Assembly: GCA_020636325.1 (NCBI GenBank)
Contig: JACJYC010000013.1
Span: 124,001-188,000, forward strand
DNA length: 64,000 bases
From: Lewinellaceae bacterium
GTDB lineage: Bacteria > Bacteroidota > Bacteroidia > Chitinophagales > Saprospiraceae
Direction: 5' to 3'
In this document: in pieces, positions 63,703 to 64,000 of the stretch
Numbering within the stretch: the first letter of the stretch is position 1
Layout of the letters: every line of letters begins with the position of its first letter
The notes under the pieces: model-generated
What the model was told of the DNA's origin: nothing
The model's input: the letters and a program-made list of their open reading frames with translations, nothing else
Database searches by the model: none
Position numbers and translations under genes: made by a program

Positions 63703-64000
63703 ATGTCCAAAAACCTAACTGCACTGGCCGGCAGGAAAGGCAAAGGCTTGACCAACAACCTTTTCGAACGAATTGCCGGGCTGACCGAGGAATCCGGCCC
63801 CGCTGACAAGGAAGCGCTTCAGCAACTGGCGGATGAATTTCTGGTCGGCAACGCCAATATTTATGGAACCGCTACTTTCTACGATTTCACCAAACCGGAA
63901 AACCGGGACAAGAAAGTCTATACCTGCAACGGCAGCGCCTGCCTGCTGGCCGGTACGCAGGACGCCGTCAAAACGCAATTGCTCCGGCATTTCCAACCCG
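63703..64000 (+). CDS. NuoE-like [2Fe-2S] subunit, start of gene (3' end outside window)
   Basis: ATG 63703; 99 codons visible. After a helical start (AGRKGKGLTNNLFERIAGLT), GNANIYGTATFYDFTKPENR and VYTCNGSACLLAGTQDAV match the thioredoxin-like [2Fe-2S] domain of NuoE/HoxE. In this arrangement the domain is often fused to a NuoF-like flavoprotein in formate dehydrogenases or hydrogenases. The first two cluster cysteines are visible (CNGSAC, spaced CxxxxC); the rest lies outside. A small hairpin (63639-63654) precedes it. Confidence 0.75.
   Translation, partial: MSKNLTALAGRKGKGLTNNLFERIAGLTEESGPADKEALQQLADEFLVGNANIYGTATFYDFTKPENRDKKVYTCNGSACLLAGTQDAVKTQLLRHFQP

Overview
The window looks like a chromosomal segment from a Bacteroidota bacterium, most likely near the Saprospiria (Lewinella/Haliscomenobacter-like lineages). 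The evidence is a PorP/SprF protein paired with an OmpA-type lipoprotein-like protein, C-terminal type IX secretion sorting domains, GldD and GldE, TonB-dependent receptors with carboxypeptidase-regulatory N-termini, AT-rich translation starts without clear Shine-Dalgarno sequences, and several promoters of the Bacteroidota form TTG-N16-20-TAnnTTTG. The GC content is high for the phylum. No rRNA, tRNA, CRISPR array, prophage or complete insertion sequence was found.

Layout. 1-5 kb: a secreted M14 peptidase (cut by the window edge), membrane pyrophosphatase hppA and a purine nucleoside phosphorylase. 5-9 kb: two tandem POT peptide transporters and a small membrane protein. 9-13 kb: two LamG-domain secreted proteins flanking ybaB, then a DUF1611 protein. 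13-19 kb: an ECF sigma factor with a tiny partner ORF, clpP, and the PorP/OmpA pair. 19-24 kb: a truncated membrane gene, a TauE exporter, a GT9 glycosyltransferase, a choice-of-anchor B protein and a lipoprotein. 24-31 kb: a secreted FAD oxidoreductase, a thioredoxin-fold lipoprotein without its cysteines, a Cys-rich small protein with a TonB receptor, a PhoD phosphatase and a secreted sugar isomerase. 31-34 kb: two mevalonate-pathway genes (class II HMG-CoA reductase, type 2 IPP isomerase). 34-38 kb: a lipoprotein, DUF7309/DUF6930, AIM24-like and recA. 38-43 kb: the operon mutY-ssb-gldE-gldD and a second ECF sigma factor. 43-51 kb: a large outer-membrane receptor, frr, a YugP-like protease, serS, and rho overlapped by an orphan modB. 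51-64 kb: accessory genes (GNAT, DUF1080, a radical-SAM remnant, acyltransferase, ankyrin lipoprotein, a membrane-anchored AraC-TPR regulator, a PRMT-like methyltransferase, GH43, a transglutaminase-like protein), two adjacent broken genes (epimerase and AraC regulator) and the start of a NuoE-like protein.

The most striking property is not a single operon but a scattered population of short tandem repeats (period 7-9 bp) in at least nine intergenic positions. They often abut a stop codon or a damaged gene end. Two of them are joined to a near-identical ~67-bp element present in inverted orientation at 4.9 and 18.9 kb. Gene decay is also common: remnants of an Hsp20 gene, a VCBS/FG-GAP protein, a radical SAM protein and a sigma-associated membrane protein, plus a nonsense mutation and a frameshift in neighbouring genes. 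No wholly new multi-gene system could be demonstrated. The best candidates for undescribed biology are the repeat family, the ECF sigma/51-residue ORF pair, the OmpA-DUF1573 fusion and the 40-bp palindrome after recA.
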